From the NCBI RefSeq assembly GCF_030269445.1, contig NZ_BSTJ01000001.1, positions 831,898 through 895,897 of the forward strand: a stretch of 64,000 bases of DNA, in the 5' to 3' direction. Both the position numbers and the translations under genes were made by a program. The stretch comes from Actinoallomurus iriomotensis (GTDB lineage Bacteria; Actinomycetota; Actinomycetes; Streptosporangiales; Streptosporangiaceae). The notes beneath the pieces were generated by a model, which did no database searches, was not told the DNA's origin, and saw only the letters and a list, made by a program, of their open reading frames with translations. Positions 30,609-38,204 of the stretch are shown here, one piece after another. Numbering within the stretch: the stretch's first letter is position 1; every line of letters begins with the position of its first letter.

Positions 30609-31192
30609 GGCGGACGACCGCTCGGCAGGGCACGGTATCGCCGGCGCATGATCCACCAGGCGCCGATCGCGGCCGCCAGGGCCACGGCCGAGAGGCAGAG
30701 GGCGGCGGGCCAGGCGGCTTCGACGCGCGGGCGCGGTCGTAGCACGATCCGGATGTGATGGCCGCCGACGTCGCTCCGGAGGCGAGAGCCTCCCCAGACG
30801 TAGGTGCCGACGATCAGGGCCCACGTGGCCGCGAAGGCGACCGCGGCCGGCGCGCTCGACAGCCGGACCAGGCGAGGCCGTCGCCGCAGGGCGCCCGTGC
30901 CGGCGAGCGCCGCGGTGGCGAGGGCGACGGTCACCAGCAGGAGCGCGCTCCCGGCGTTCGGACCGTCCCAGAGGCCGGTCCCGGACGTCTCGACGGCCAC
31001 GAACACGTCGGCGGACGGGTCCGACGGCTGCTGCTCGACGTGCCAGACCACGCCGGTCGCCCACATCAGCACCGTGGTGGAGGCGAGCAGCAGGCCGGCG
31101 GCGGCCGCCGTGGCGGCGAGCAGCCGGACCGGCGCCCTCATGGCCGTGGCGTGCACGGCCGGATCGCCGCCGGCGGACAGGTCGGGACTCAT
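30602..31192 (-). CDS. Hypothetical membrane protein
   Basis: 196 residues with four likely membrane segments: about 22-46 (LLAATAAAAGLLLASTTVLM), one near 80-100 (SALLLVTVALATAALAG), one near 115-135 (AAVAFAATWALIVGTYVW) and one near 165-185 (AALCLSAVALAAAIGAWWIM), with an Arg-rich C-terminus inside. The family is not recognised. The stop codon lies inside the transposon target duplication, so the gene survived the insertion intact. Confidence 0.65.
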   Translation of the reverse strand: MSPDLSAGGDPAVHATAMRAPVRLLAATAAAAGLLLASTTVLMWATGVVWHVEQQPSDPSADVFVAVETSGTGLWDGPNAGSALLLVTVALATAALAGTGALRRRPRLVRLSSAPAAVAFAATWALIVGTYVWGGSRLRSDVGGHHIRIVLRPRPRVEAAWPAALCLSAVALAAAIGAWWIMRRRYRALPSGRPPG

Positions 31193-31276
31193 GCCGGTCG
31201 AGGCTAGGGGATCTTCACCGGCCCGGCCCCCGCAACGACGGAACGCCCGCCGCTCGGCCGGGCCGGACAGGCAGGT

Positions 31277-31375
31277 CAGGATCGCCGCCTGGAGGTCTGG
31301 TACGGCGAGCGGATCGCGGTGCCAGGCTCCGACGACTCCGGCAAGCCCCGGTTCCTGCGGCTTCTCGCCGGTCTG
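31277..31375 (+). pseudogene. Remnant of an ABC-F ATPase gene
   Basis: In the 303-bp stretch 31193-31495, which has no intact gene, one plus-strand frame reads RRLEVWYGERIAVPGSDDSG then KPRFLRLLAGL. This is the second Walker A region of actinomycete ABC-F proteins (VWYGxRIAVTGxNGSGKSxFLRLLAG) with decayed residues: the N-G of the P-loop is D-D and the Ser after Lys is Pro. Homology does not extend clearly beyond about 33 codons. It is a fossil of a ribosome-associated ATPase or resistance gene. Confidence 0.55.
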
Positions 31376-31495
31376 CCGTCGCCCGGCACGCCGCAGCCCG
31401 GCTTGGCTCCCCGGTCATTCGTGCGGACCCTCGCTCCGCCCCGGCCTGCGGGGACGGAGCCCTGCGGAGATCATCATGACCGAGTCCCGGTCCGG

Positions 31496-32131
31496 CTATG
31501 TCAGGACGTACCGGCTGCGTTTGCGGCTCGCGATGACCTCGTCGACGATGCCGTACGTCCGGGCCCGCTCCGGGGTGAGGAACCGGTCGCGCTCGATGTC
31601 GCGGCCCACCCGGTCGGCGTCCTGGCCCGTGTGCCGGGCCAGGAGCGTTTCGATCTGCGCCCGGACGCGCAGGATCTCCTCGGCCTGGATCTCGATGTCG
31701 CTGGCCTGCCCGCGGGTGCCCTCCGTGGCGGGCTGGTGCAGCAGGATCCGCGCGTGGGGCAGCGCCGCGCGCCGGCCCGGCGCGCCGGCGGCGAGGAGCA
31801 CCGCGGCCGGGCCCGCCGCCTGCCCGACGCACACGGTCTGGATCCGGCACCGGACGAACTGCATCGTGTCGTAGATCGCGGTCATCGCCGTGTGCGACCC
31901 GCCGGGTGAATTGATATAGACGCTGATATCCCGGTCGGGATCCATGAACTCCAGGGTGAACAACTGTGCGATCACGTCATTGGCCGCGGCATCGTCGATC
32001 GTGGTGCCGAGAAAGACAATGCGTTCCTCGAACAGTTTGTCGTAGGGATTCGTCTCCTTGTGCCCGTACGGCGTGCGTTCGGCGTAGGACGGCAACACGT
32101 GGCGTGCGGCCGCGGCCAGTCGCGCGGTCAT
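31496..32131 (-). CDS. clpP: ClpP2-like protease subunit lacking the catalytic serine
   Basis: 211 residues, close to ClpP2 of mycobacteria over its whole length (PYGHKETNPYDKLFEERIVF, YINSPGGSHTAMTAIYDTMQ, LLHQPATEGTRGQASDIEIQ, ERDRFL). At the active site the family has GQAAS, with Ser as nucleophile; here the sequence is GQAAGPAAVLLAAG, so Gly (codon GGC) stands in its place. The His of LLHQP and the Asp of the ERD region remain. The subunit should be unable to cleave peptides and may act as a structural partner, as ClpR does in cyanobacteria. It overlaps the upstream clpP by four bases (ATGA), so the two are coupled. Confidence 0.9.
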   Translation of the reverse strand: MTARLAAAARHVLPSYAERTPYGHKETNPYDKLFEERIVFLGTTIDDAAANDVIAQLFTLEFMDPDRDISVYINSPGGSHTAMTAIYDTMQFVRCRIQTVCVGQAAGPAAVLLAAGAPGRRAALPHARILLHQPATEGTRGQASDIEIQAEEILRVRAQIETLLARHTGQDADRVGRDIERDRFLTPERARTYGIVDEVIASRKRSRYVLT

Positions 32132-32763
32132 GACGTTCTCGCCAGGGGCCCGTCGACCCGGCGGGCGGCCGGCACGACGTGGTCGATGATGCCGTACTCG
32201 CGCGCCTCCTCGGCGGTGAACCAGCGGTCGCGGTCGGAGTCGCGTTCGATCTGCTCCAGCGGCCGGCCGGTGTGGAAGGCGATGCGCTCGGCGAGAGTGC
32301 GCTTGGTGTGCCGCATCTGCTCGGCCATGATCTTCACGTCGGTGGCCGTGCCGCCGACGCCGCCGTGGGGCTGGTGCATGACCACCTGGGTGTACGGCAG
32401 GGCGTATCGCTTGCCCGGCGTTCCCGCGCAGAGCAGGAACTGGCCCATCGACGCGGCGAACCCCATCGCGACGGTGGCGATGTCGTTGGGGACGTACTGC
32501 ATCATCCCGTAGATCGCCATGCCGGCGGTGACCGAGCCGCCGGGCGAGTTGATGTAGAGGTGGATGTCGCCGCGCGGGTCCTCGGCGGACAGGAGCAGCA
32601 GTTCGGAGCAGATGCGGTTGGCGATCTCGTCGTCCACCTCCTGCCCGAGGAAGACGATGCGCTTCCGCAGCAGGCGGTGGTGGAGCTGCTCTCCGGTGGA
32701 GACGAGCGGCGGCTCGACGGCGCTCGCGTCGTTCAGCGGCCGGGACAGGGTCTGTGACGTCAC
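32128..32763 (-). CDS. clpP: ClpP1-like ATP-dependent protease subunit
   Basis: 211 residues with an intact ClpP active site: Ser in MGFAASMGQFLLCAG, His in VVMHQPHGG and Asp in the ERDSDRDRW region, plus YINSPGGSVTAGMAIYGMMQ. It resembles ClpP1 of mycobacteria and forms one ring of the 14-subunit chamber fed by ClpX or ClpC. GTG at 32763 was chosen over an ATG at 32844 because GGGTGG precedes it and because a possible ClgR-type site (32836-32849) would otherwise fall inside the gene. It is cotranscribed with the serine-less ClpP2-like subunit, which suggests a mixed tetradecamer with only one active ring. Confidence 0.93.
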   Translation of the reverse strand: MTSQTLSRPLNDASAVEPPLVSTGEQLHHRLLRKRIVFLGQEVDDEIANRICSELLLLSAEDPRGDIHLYINSPGGSVTAGMAIYGMMQYVPNDIATVAMGFAASMGQFLLCAGTPGKRYALPYTQVVMHQPHGGVGGTATDVKIMAEQMRHTKRTLAERIAFHTGRPLEQIERDSDRDRWFTAEEAREYGIIDHVVPAARRVDGPLARTS

Positions 32764-32835
32764 AATGCCACCCGTTCGTTGTCGCGTGTTCGGCGCCAAC
32801 GACACTAATCGCGGTTCAGCATTAATAAAAAGGTC

Positions 32836-32849
32836 GTTCGCCACGGGCG
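32836..32849. promoter_or_regulatory. Possible ClgR-type operator before clpP
   Basis: GTTCGC-N5-GCG, 73 bases before the clpP GTG, close to the CGC-N5-GCG core described for ClgR, the activator of clp genes in streptomycetes and corynebacteria. The flanking bases match only in part. The surrounding 166-bp intergenic region is AT-rich and contains the promoter of the clpP pair. Confidence 0.4.
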
Positions 32850-32929
32850 GAGCGTTTATCGCGCACTTATCCGCGAAATCTCATCCGGTCAATGAATTTC
32901 ACTGTGGGCACATTATGCGGTCGGCGAAT

Positions 32930-33775
32930 TCAGCCGTCCGATGAATCACCGTGCCGGTCGGGGCCGGGCGCGGGGCTCCGCGAGAGGAACGTCATGATCC
33001 CCCGCTGGAAGTCGTCGTAGGCGACCGGCGGCCCCTCGGCCTGCGCCCGTGCCGCCGCGCGGGCCGGCGCGAGCGCCACGTCCACCGCGTGCTTGGCCGC
33101 GCGGATCGCCGACGGCGGATGGCGGACCACCGAGAGCACGAGCCGGCGCGTCGTGGCCCCCAGGTCCGCGGCGGGCACGCTCCGGGTGGCCAGGCCGAGA
33201 CGCACCGCCTCCTCGGCCGACACGAGGCGCCCGGTGTAGAGCAGGTCCCGCGCGACCCCCGGACCGGCCAGCACGCTCAGCCGGGCCGCGAACAGCGGGC
33301 TGACGAGGATGCCGAGCCGGGCGATCGGCATCCCGATCCGTGCCGTGTCGGCCAGCACCCGCAGGTCGCAGGCCAGCGCGAGCTGGCATCCCGCACCCGC
33401 CGCCACGCCCTCGACCTCGGCGACCACGGGCACCGGCAGATCCTCGATCGCGGTGAAGGCCGCCTCCATCGCGGCGAAGCTCTCCGCGACGTCCATCCGG
33501 TCCGCCTGGACCCACTCGCGCATGTCCGAGCCGGCGCTGAACGTCCCGCCCTGGCCGCGGACGACCACCGCGCGCACCTGGTCGTCCTCGGCCAGGCGGT
33601 GGAAGATCTGCGCCAGCTCACGCCAGTCGTCGCTCGACAGCGCGTTGCCGCGTCTCCCGTCGCCGACCGAGATGTCGGCGATGCCGAGATCCCGGTAGAG
33701 CAGCCCGACCTTCTTCGGCTCCGGCACCAGATCACCCGCCCGTACGTCCACGCCCTCGATCCCCGCCGGGCGCAC
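32930..33775 (-). CDS. Enoyl-CoA hydratase/isomerase-family protein
   Basis: 281 residues of the crotonase fold: RGNALSSDDWREL, the oxyanion-hole GGTFSAGSDMREW, VEGVAAGAGCQLALACDLRV, and GMPIARLGILVSPLFAARL. At the two hydratase Glu positions only weak candidates are seen, so hydratase activity is not certain. The enzyme could be an isomerase, hydrolase or a hydratase of a specific pathway. The start is a GTG at 33775; an internal GTG a few codons later is possible. It stands alone between the clpP promoter and the GNAT gene. Confidence 0.85.
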   Translation of the reverse strand: MRPAGIEGVDVRAGDLVPEPKKVGLLYRDLGIADISVGDGRRGNALSSDDWRELAQIFHRLAEDDQVRAVVVRGQGGTFSAGSDMREWVQADRMDVAESFAAMEAAFTAIEDLPVPVVAEVEGVAAGAGCQLALACDLRVLADTARIGMPIARLGILVSPLFAARLSVLAGPGVARDLLYTGRLVSAEEAVRLGLATRSVPAADLGATTRRLVLSVVRHPPSAIRAAKHAVDVALAPARAAARAQAEGPPVAYDDFQRGIMTFLSRSPAPGPDRHGDSSDG

Positions 33776-33825
33776 ACCCGGCGGGAACCCATGCCCTTCT
33801 TGAGAAGGGTTCCCCGAAAAGTCTC

Positions 33826-34341
33826 TTAGATCCCGTGATCGAGAACGGGCCGCTCGACCCAGAGCTGGAGCGCGGGGTAGCGCGGCGCGGCGAATCCGGC
33901 CGACAGATACAGCCCCATGCCGTGCTCGGTGGCGTTCAGATCGAGCATGTGGGCGCCGGTCTCGTCACGGAACCAGGCGAGCAGCGCGTTCAGGCAGGCG
34001 CGAGCGTGCCCACGCCCGCGCCGGCGGGGATCGGTGCTGATGTTGGAGACATGGCCCCGCAGCCCGGTGAGGTTGCCCGGCTCCGGCGCGCGCTCGACAC
34101 AGGCGCCGACCGCGCTGCTGACGACTCCGAGCTCGGGATCGTCCATGACGAAGGCGGCGAAGCCCCGCCGGTCCAGGAGCCGTCGCGCGTACCACTCCTC
34201 CGCGACGGCGAGCCACGCCGTGTCCTCGACGTCTGCCTTGTCCATCTCCCGCAGCATCAGCTCGCGCATCCGCGCGAGGGCGGCGGCGTCGGTCACCTCT
34301 GCCCGGCGCACCCGCGGGCCGGCCGGCGGCACGGTGCTCAT
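33826..34341 (-). CDS. GNAT-family N-acetyltransferase
   Basis: 171 residues: the N-terminal RRAEVTDAAALARMRELMLR, a central HVSNISTDPRRRGRGHARACL (acetyl-CoA loop RRRGRGHA) and HMLDLNATEHGMGLYLSAGFA, the typical last GNAT motif. The acceptor is unknown. The start overlaps the stop of the upstream pentapeptide-repeat gene (ATGA), so the two are expressed together. That pairing gives no clear functional hint. Confidence 0.85.
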   Translation of the reverse strand: MSTVPPAGPRVRRAEVTDAAALARMRELMLREMDKADVEDTAWLAVAEEWYARRLLDRRGFAAFVMDDPELGVVSSAVGACVERAPEPGNLTGLRGHVSNISTDPRRRGRGHARACLNALLAWFRDETGAHMLDLNATEHGMGLYLSAGFAAPRYPALQLWVERPVLDHGI

Positions 34342-34958
34342 TCCGACCGCACCTCCAGGCCGAGCGCCGTCGCGATCATGACGGCCTGCGTCAGGTCGAT
34401 CACCGCGTCCTTCAGCTCGACCGAGAGCGGATCGAGCGCGGACAGGTCGCTGCCCCGCAGGTCGCAACCGGTCAGATCGGCACGGTGGAGCGAGGCCCCG
34501 GACAGGTCGACGTTCCGCAGCGTGGCACCGCCGAGCCGCGCGCCGGTCAGGTCGGCCTCCCGCATCCGCACGTCCTCGAAGGAGGCGCCGCCGAGGTCGG
34601 CCCGGGCCAGCTCGGCGAAGGACCAGTCGCCTCCGGAGACCTTCAGCAGCCCGTACGTGCAGGTGTCGAAGGCGCTGCCGACGAGCTTGCAGCCGGTGAA
34701 GGTCGCGTCGAAGAACGCGCACCGGGTGAACGCGCAGTTGGTGAACGCCGTGTTGGTGTGCGCCGACGCGTTGAACCGGACGCCGCGGAACACGCAGTCG
34801 GTGAAGACCGTGCCCTGGGTGACGGTCTCGGTCAGGTCGACGTCGATGAACGCCACCCGCTCGTGGCGCTCACCCGTCAGGTCTCGCCCGTCCCAGTCCT
34901 CCGACCGTACGGTCGTGTCGGTCTCGGGCTCGGCCCGCCCGCGTCTGCGATCTGTCAT
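34338..34958 (-). CDS. Pentapeptide-repeat protein
   Basis: 206 residues, built of A(D/N)LxX pentapeptide repeats in two blocks: a Phe/Cys/Thr-rich run (about 50-95: FTDCVFRGVRF, FTNCAFTRCAFFDATFTGC) and a Leu-rich run (about 115-175: ADLGGASF, ADLTGARLGGATLRNVDLSG, ADLTGCDLRGSDLS). It should form a right-handed quadrilateral beta-helix. Some family members (MfpA, Qnr) mimic DNA and protect gyrase; most have unknown roles. The alternative start at 34976 is possible. Coupled to the GNAT gene by a four-base overlap. Confidence 0.88.
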   Translation of the reverse strand: MTDRRRGRAEPETDTTVRSEDWDGRDLTGERHERVAFIDVDLTETVTQGTVFTDCVFRGVRFNASAHTNTAFTNCAFTRCAFFDATFTGCKLVGSAFDTCTYGLLKVSGGDWSFAELARADLGGASFEDVRMREADLTGARLGGATLRNVDLSGASLHRADLTGCDLRGSDLSALDPLSVELKDAVIDLTQAVMIATALGLEVRSE

Positions 34959-34989
34959 GCCCCGAGCATCGCGCACCGCGGGGGTTCGC

Positions 34990-35370
34990 TCATCCCGGGA
35001 CCCGGTGTCCGTCGCCGAGGAGCCGGCGGATCGCGCCTCCGGACAGTCTGGCCTTGGCGAGGAACCCCAGAGCGGGACTGGCGTCGATCAGGCCGCCGAA
35101 GTCGTCCTCGGAGTGCGCCGACATGAGGATCACCCGCGCCTGAGGGACGGACGCGGCGGCCATGAGCCGGCGGGTGAGGTCCAGGCCGCTCTCGTGGCCC
35201 AGTTCGACGTCGACGAGGAGGACGTCCGGCCGGAGCTCCCCGGCCCGCCGCAGCGCCTCCGCGGAGTTCGTGGCGACCGCGACGACAGTGATGCCGTCGC
35301 GTTCGAGCAGCGCGCCGGCGGCATTGAGAAAACGATCGTTGTCATCCACGATCAGGCAGCTGATGGTCAT
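34990..35370 (-). CDS. Receiver-domain-only response regulator
   Basis: 126 residues, one CheY-like receiver and no output domain: CLIVDDNDRF at the start (acidic pair), LLVDVELGHESGLDLTRRL with the phospho-acceptor Asp at about 52, ILMSAHSEDD with the Thr/Ser switch residue as Ser, and FLAKARLSG with the conserved Lys. No histidine kinase gene is adjacent. The start MTISCLIVDD was chosen because it begins at the first strand; an in-frame ATG 29 codons upstream is the alternative. It may act as a phosphate sink or through protein contacts. Confidence 0.88.
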   Translation of the reverse strand: MTISCLIVDDNDRFLNAAGALLERDGITVVAVATNSAEALRRAGELRPDVLLVDVELGHESGLDLTRRLMAAASVPQARVILMSAHSEDDFGGLIDASPALGFLAKARLSGGAIRRLLGDGHRVPG

Positions 35371-35487
35371 GGTCCTGCCGGGAACGGTGGTTCGTCGGTG
35401 AAACCGCCGAGCCGAAGAGGAGCAGACGCTCTGAGTCGTCGTCTCGACCATGACTCCAGATAAGCCCACATCCCCCGCCGGGAGGTG

Positions 35488-35500
35488 TCTCATCTTGAGA
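35488..35500. promoter_or_regulatory. Palindrome TCTCA-N3-TGAGA
   Basis: A perfect 13-base dyad spanning the stop codon of the AcoR-like regulator gene and lying 118 bases upstream of the response-regulator start. Its size suits a Fis-type HTH dimer. It may be the site through which the regulator acts on the downstream gene, but this is a guess from position and symmetry. Confidence 0.35.
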
Positions 35501-37304
35501 TGGCGCGCCGTCCCCCGGCCGGGCGGGGCCCGACCGAGACGCCGTAAAGGTTGATCTTTCGGTAGATGGTGGCGCGGGAGATCCCGAGCAGGTCGGCCGC
35601 CGCGGCCCGGTCGCCGCCGGTCTTCAGGAGCGCCTCGACGATCGCGTCGCGCTCGGAGGTCTCCCACGGGGTCAGGACGCGCCGGCTCCGCGCGTGGCAG
35701 GACGCCGGCAGGTCCGCGGGCTCGATCTGCCCGGTGCGCCGGCGGGTCAGCACCTGCCGCAGCACGTCCGCGAGCTCGGCCACGTTGCCCGGCCAGGCCG
35801 ACCGCAGCAGGACCCGCATGGCCGCCGGGCCGCACGACACCGCCCGGCCTGCGGCGAAGCCGCGCAGCAACGCGGGTACGAGTTCCCGTACGTCCTCGAT
35901 CCGGTGACGCAGCGCCGGCACGGTCAGGGTGACCGGGAGCCGGTGCGGGAGCTCGTCGGCGAGCTCGGTGCCCACCGGCAGGGTGGCGACCACCCAGGGC
36001 CGGTCCGCGGAGGCGGCCGTCGATTCCGGCCAGGAGTCCATCCAGGTCACGATCGCCGCGAGCGCGGCGGGGGTGTACCGCTCCGGGTGGCGCAGCACCA
36101 CGGTGGAGCCGGGGACACGCGCGGCCGCGGCCGTACGGTCCAGGCAGGCGGCCGGGTCCTCGTCCACGTCCTCCGGCTCGATCACCGAGAACGTGCCCTC
36201 GGGGCCGCAGTGGCGGTGCACGGCCGCCACCACGGTCAGCTTGCCCACTCCTGGCTCACCTTCCACGATCGTCCAGGTACGCGCCCGGCACCGCTCCTGC
36301 AACTCGGCGCAGACCCGGCGGAACGCCACCGAACCGCCCGCCAGGCCCAGCTCGGAGGGCCGGTCCGGCACCCGGTACGACGGCCGGTCCTCCACCATGG
36401 TGATCTCCAGCACGGCGCCCGCCGTCCCGGCGTGGGTCCGCACGGTACGGCACCGGAGAGAGGCCGGTTCGCCTCGCGACAGCGTGACCTGGCCGACGGT
36501 CTCCCGGCCCGGCGTCGACAGCTCGGCCGCCTTGTCCTGGATGATCGCGTAGTCCGCCTGGTCGAGCAGGTCGGCCGCCGGCCGGTTCACCATGGTCAGG
36601 TTCTCCCCGACCGACACGATCGGCTGGTTGCCGCGCGCCCGGACGGCCAGGAACTCCTCCAGCATCGCCCGCTCGCCCTCCGACCCCGCCTCGGCCATCC
36701 GCTGGGCGATCTCCTGGGCGGCGTTCTGGGCCACGGCCATCATGAGCGGGCCGGCGTCCGCGTTCCAGGCCGTGATGTCGAGCAACCCGGCCAGCCGCCC
36801 GGTGAGGCGGTCGCGGACGGGCGCGCCGGCGCACGCCATCCGCTGGAGCGGCTCGATGAAGTGCTCGTTGCCGAACACGCAGGAGGCACCGCGCGTCTCG
36901 ATCGCGGTGCCGATGCCGTTGGTTCCGACGTGCTCTTCGGCGTAGCTGAAGCCCGGGGCGAGCAGGATCTCGTCGAGCTGGCGGACCAGGGAGCGGTCCC
37001 GCACCCGCCGGTCCAGTACGCGGCCGTGGGCGTCGGTGAGCAGCACGCCCATCGCGGCGTCGGCGAGCATCTCCTCCAGGCGGTCCAGGACCGGGCGCGC
37101 GGCGTACATGAGGCGGCCATCGGTGTCGAGGTCGCCGAAATAGGGGGCCTCAAGGCGTTCGCAGTCGATGCCGAAGAGCAGCGAACGGCGCCAGGACTCC
37201 ATGATCCCCGCACGCAGGGGCGTCTGCGGCGCGTCCCCGGATGCCAGGAACCGCTCACGCGCCCGCGCGACCCGGCGGGCGGTGTCTCCACTGCTGTCGA
37301 CCAC
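35490..37304 (-). CDS. AcoR-like transcriptional regulator (GAF, degenerate AAA+, Fis HTH)
   Basis: 604 residues. The N-terminal IMESWRRSLLFGIDCERLE and a GAF domain with VGTNGIGTAIETRGASCVFG are typical of AcoR-type sensors of acetoin, alcohols or aldehydes. The middle AAA+ region keeps a Walker A-like GEPGVGKLT but lacks the sigma-54-contacting GAFTGA loop. The C-terminal Fis HTH is GDRAAAADLLGISRATIYRKI. In actinomycetes, which lack sigma-54, such proteins work with sigma-70-type polymerase. A GTG start at 37304 is preceded by GGGGGAGG at good spacing. The regulated genes are not adjacent in an obvious way. Confidence 0.88.
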   Translation of the reverse strand: MVDSSGDTARRVARARERFLASGDAPQTPLRAGIMESWRRSLLFGIDCERLEAPYFGDLDTDGRLMYAARPVLDRLEEMLADAAMGVLLTDAHGRVLDRRVRDRSLVRQLDEILLAPGFSYAEEHVGTNGIGTAIETRGASCVFGNEHFIEPLQRMACAGAPVRDRLTGRLAGLLDITAWNADAGPLMMAVAQNAAQEIAQRMAEAGSEGERAMLEEFLAVRARGNQPIVSVGENLTMVNRPAADLLDQADYAIIQDKAAELSTPGRETVGQVTLSRGEPASLRCRTVRTHAGTAGAVLEITMVEDRPSYRVPDRPSELGLAGGSVAFRRVCAELQERCRARTWTIVEGEPGVGKLTVVAAVHRHCGPEGTFSVIEPEDVDEDPAACLDRTAAAARVPGSTVVLRHPERYTPAALAAIVTWMDSWPESTAASADRPWVVATLPVGTELADELPHRLPVTLTVPALRHRIEDVRELVPALLRGFAAGRAVSCGPAAMRVLLRSAWPGNVAELADVLRQVLTRRRTGQIEPADLPASCHARSRRVLTPWETSERDAIVEALLKTGGDRAAAADLLGISRATIYRKINLYGVSVGPRPAGGRRAISR

Positions 37305-37450
37305 TCAGCGGCCTCCCCCAAGCCCGCCGGCGGTTCCTTCCCTTCCCCACCGATTCTAGGGACGGCACGGAGACGCTGAAACACCCAGGCCGTACGGTGT
37401 CAGGCCGGCCGGTGCGGCGAGCCCGCCGGCCCGCGACGAGGTGGTCGGCG

Positions 37451-37768
37451 CTAAGACCGGGGACCCCACTCTTCGAACCTGACCACGATGCTTTCGAGCC
37501 GCACCTCGAATTCCTTGAGCGAGATATCCTGCTTGTCGAACAGCCGCCAAGTGTCGGCGAGTTCATCCACCAATTCCACCTGAGCCATCAGCAGGTCGGC
37601 GAACGCGTCTCCGCTCAGCGACTTCTTTCCCGAGTCCATCACCCAGATGGTTCCCGCGGCATCGGCCGAGATACCTCGTCCCGCAAGCTCGACAGCCCGC
37701 CAGGAAACCCTGGAGTCGGCGGCGACCCGGATCAGTACGTCAAGAGCCTCTGAATTCCTTATGGCCAT
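37451..37768 (-). CDS. Candidate immunity protein for the RHS toxin
   Basis: 105 residues, acidic, soluble, no signal peptide or membrane segment, no family recognised (RNSEALDVLIRVAADSRVSW at the start, then KKSLSGDAFADLLMAQVELV). It lies 37 bases downstream of the RHS gene on the same strand, directly after the toxin-encoding tip. Like that tip, it is less GC-rich than the surrounding genes. This position and composition are what is expected of the cognate immunity gene of a polymorphic toxin. Confidence 0.7.
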   Translation of the reverse strand: MAIRNSEALDVLIRVAADSRVSWRAVELAGRGISADAAGTIWVMDSGKKSLSGDAFADLLMAQVELVDELADTWRLFDKQDISLKEFEVRLESIVVRFEEWGPRS

Positions 37769-37805
37769 TTCTACACTTTCATACCTAGGAGGCGGGAACC
37801 GATCC

Positions 37806-38204
37806 TTACCCGCCGGACATCAGCTTCCTCGCCCACGGTATGGCACGCTTCCCCGCAGGCGCGTCGACCCCACCGGCTCGAAGCACGGACGTACAGTAGG
37901 TCAGGCAGCTATTGCCCAGTTCCTGATACGTTCCCCAATCGCCTTGTGTGTCTCGCTGGAACTCAAGAGCACCCTTGGCGTTGGGCAGATCGAAGGTATG
38001 ACTCATGATGCCCTGAGGGCCGTCATACGGGCCCACAATCGCCACACCATCATGAGGCATCAAATGCGTGTGGGAGACCGAAGTGCCGTCTGTAACCTCA
38101 ATACTGAAGTGATTATCTTTGCCGTGGTAATGCAATGTCGCAAGACCTGGCGAATCACCGTTTCCGACGTTGGGCACCAGGTTCTGTTCCGCGGGATACG
38201 GCGA
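37806..38204 (-). other. C-terminal toxin domain of the RHS protein (permuted NlpC/P60-like?)
   Basis: About 132 residues follow the final DPLGL. The key features are His in KDNHFSIEV (about 32 residues in) and Cys in GNSCLTYCTSVLRAGG (about 100 in), then a Trp-Ala-Arg end. The order His, then Cys in an N-x-C helix, is that of circularly permuted papain-like enzymes (LRAT, YiiX, permuted NlpC/P60). The toxin may therefore be a peptidase, amidase or acyltransferase. The DNA here is distinctly less GC-rich than the repeat core, consistent with exchange of toxin tips. Confidence 0.5.
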
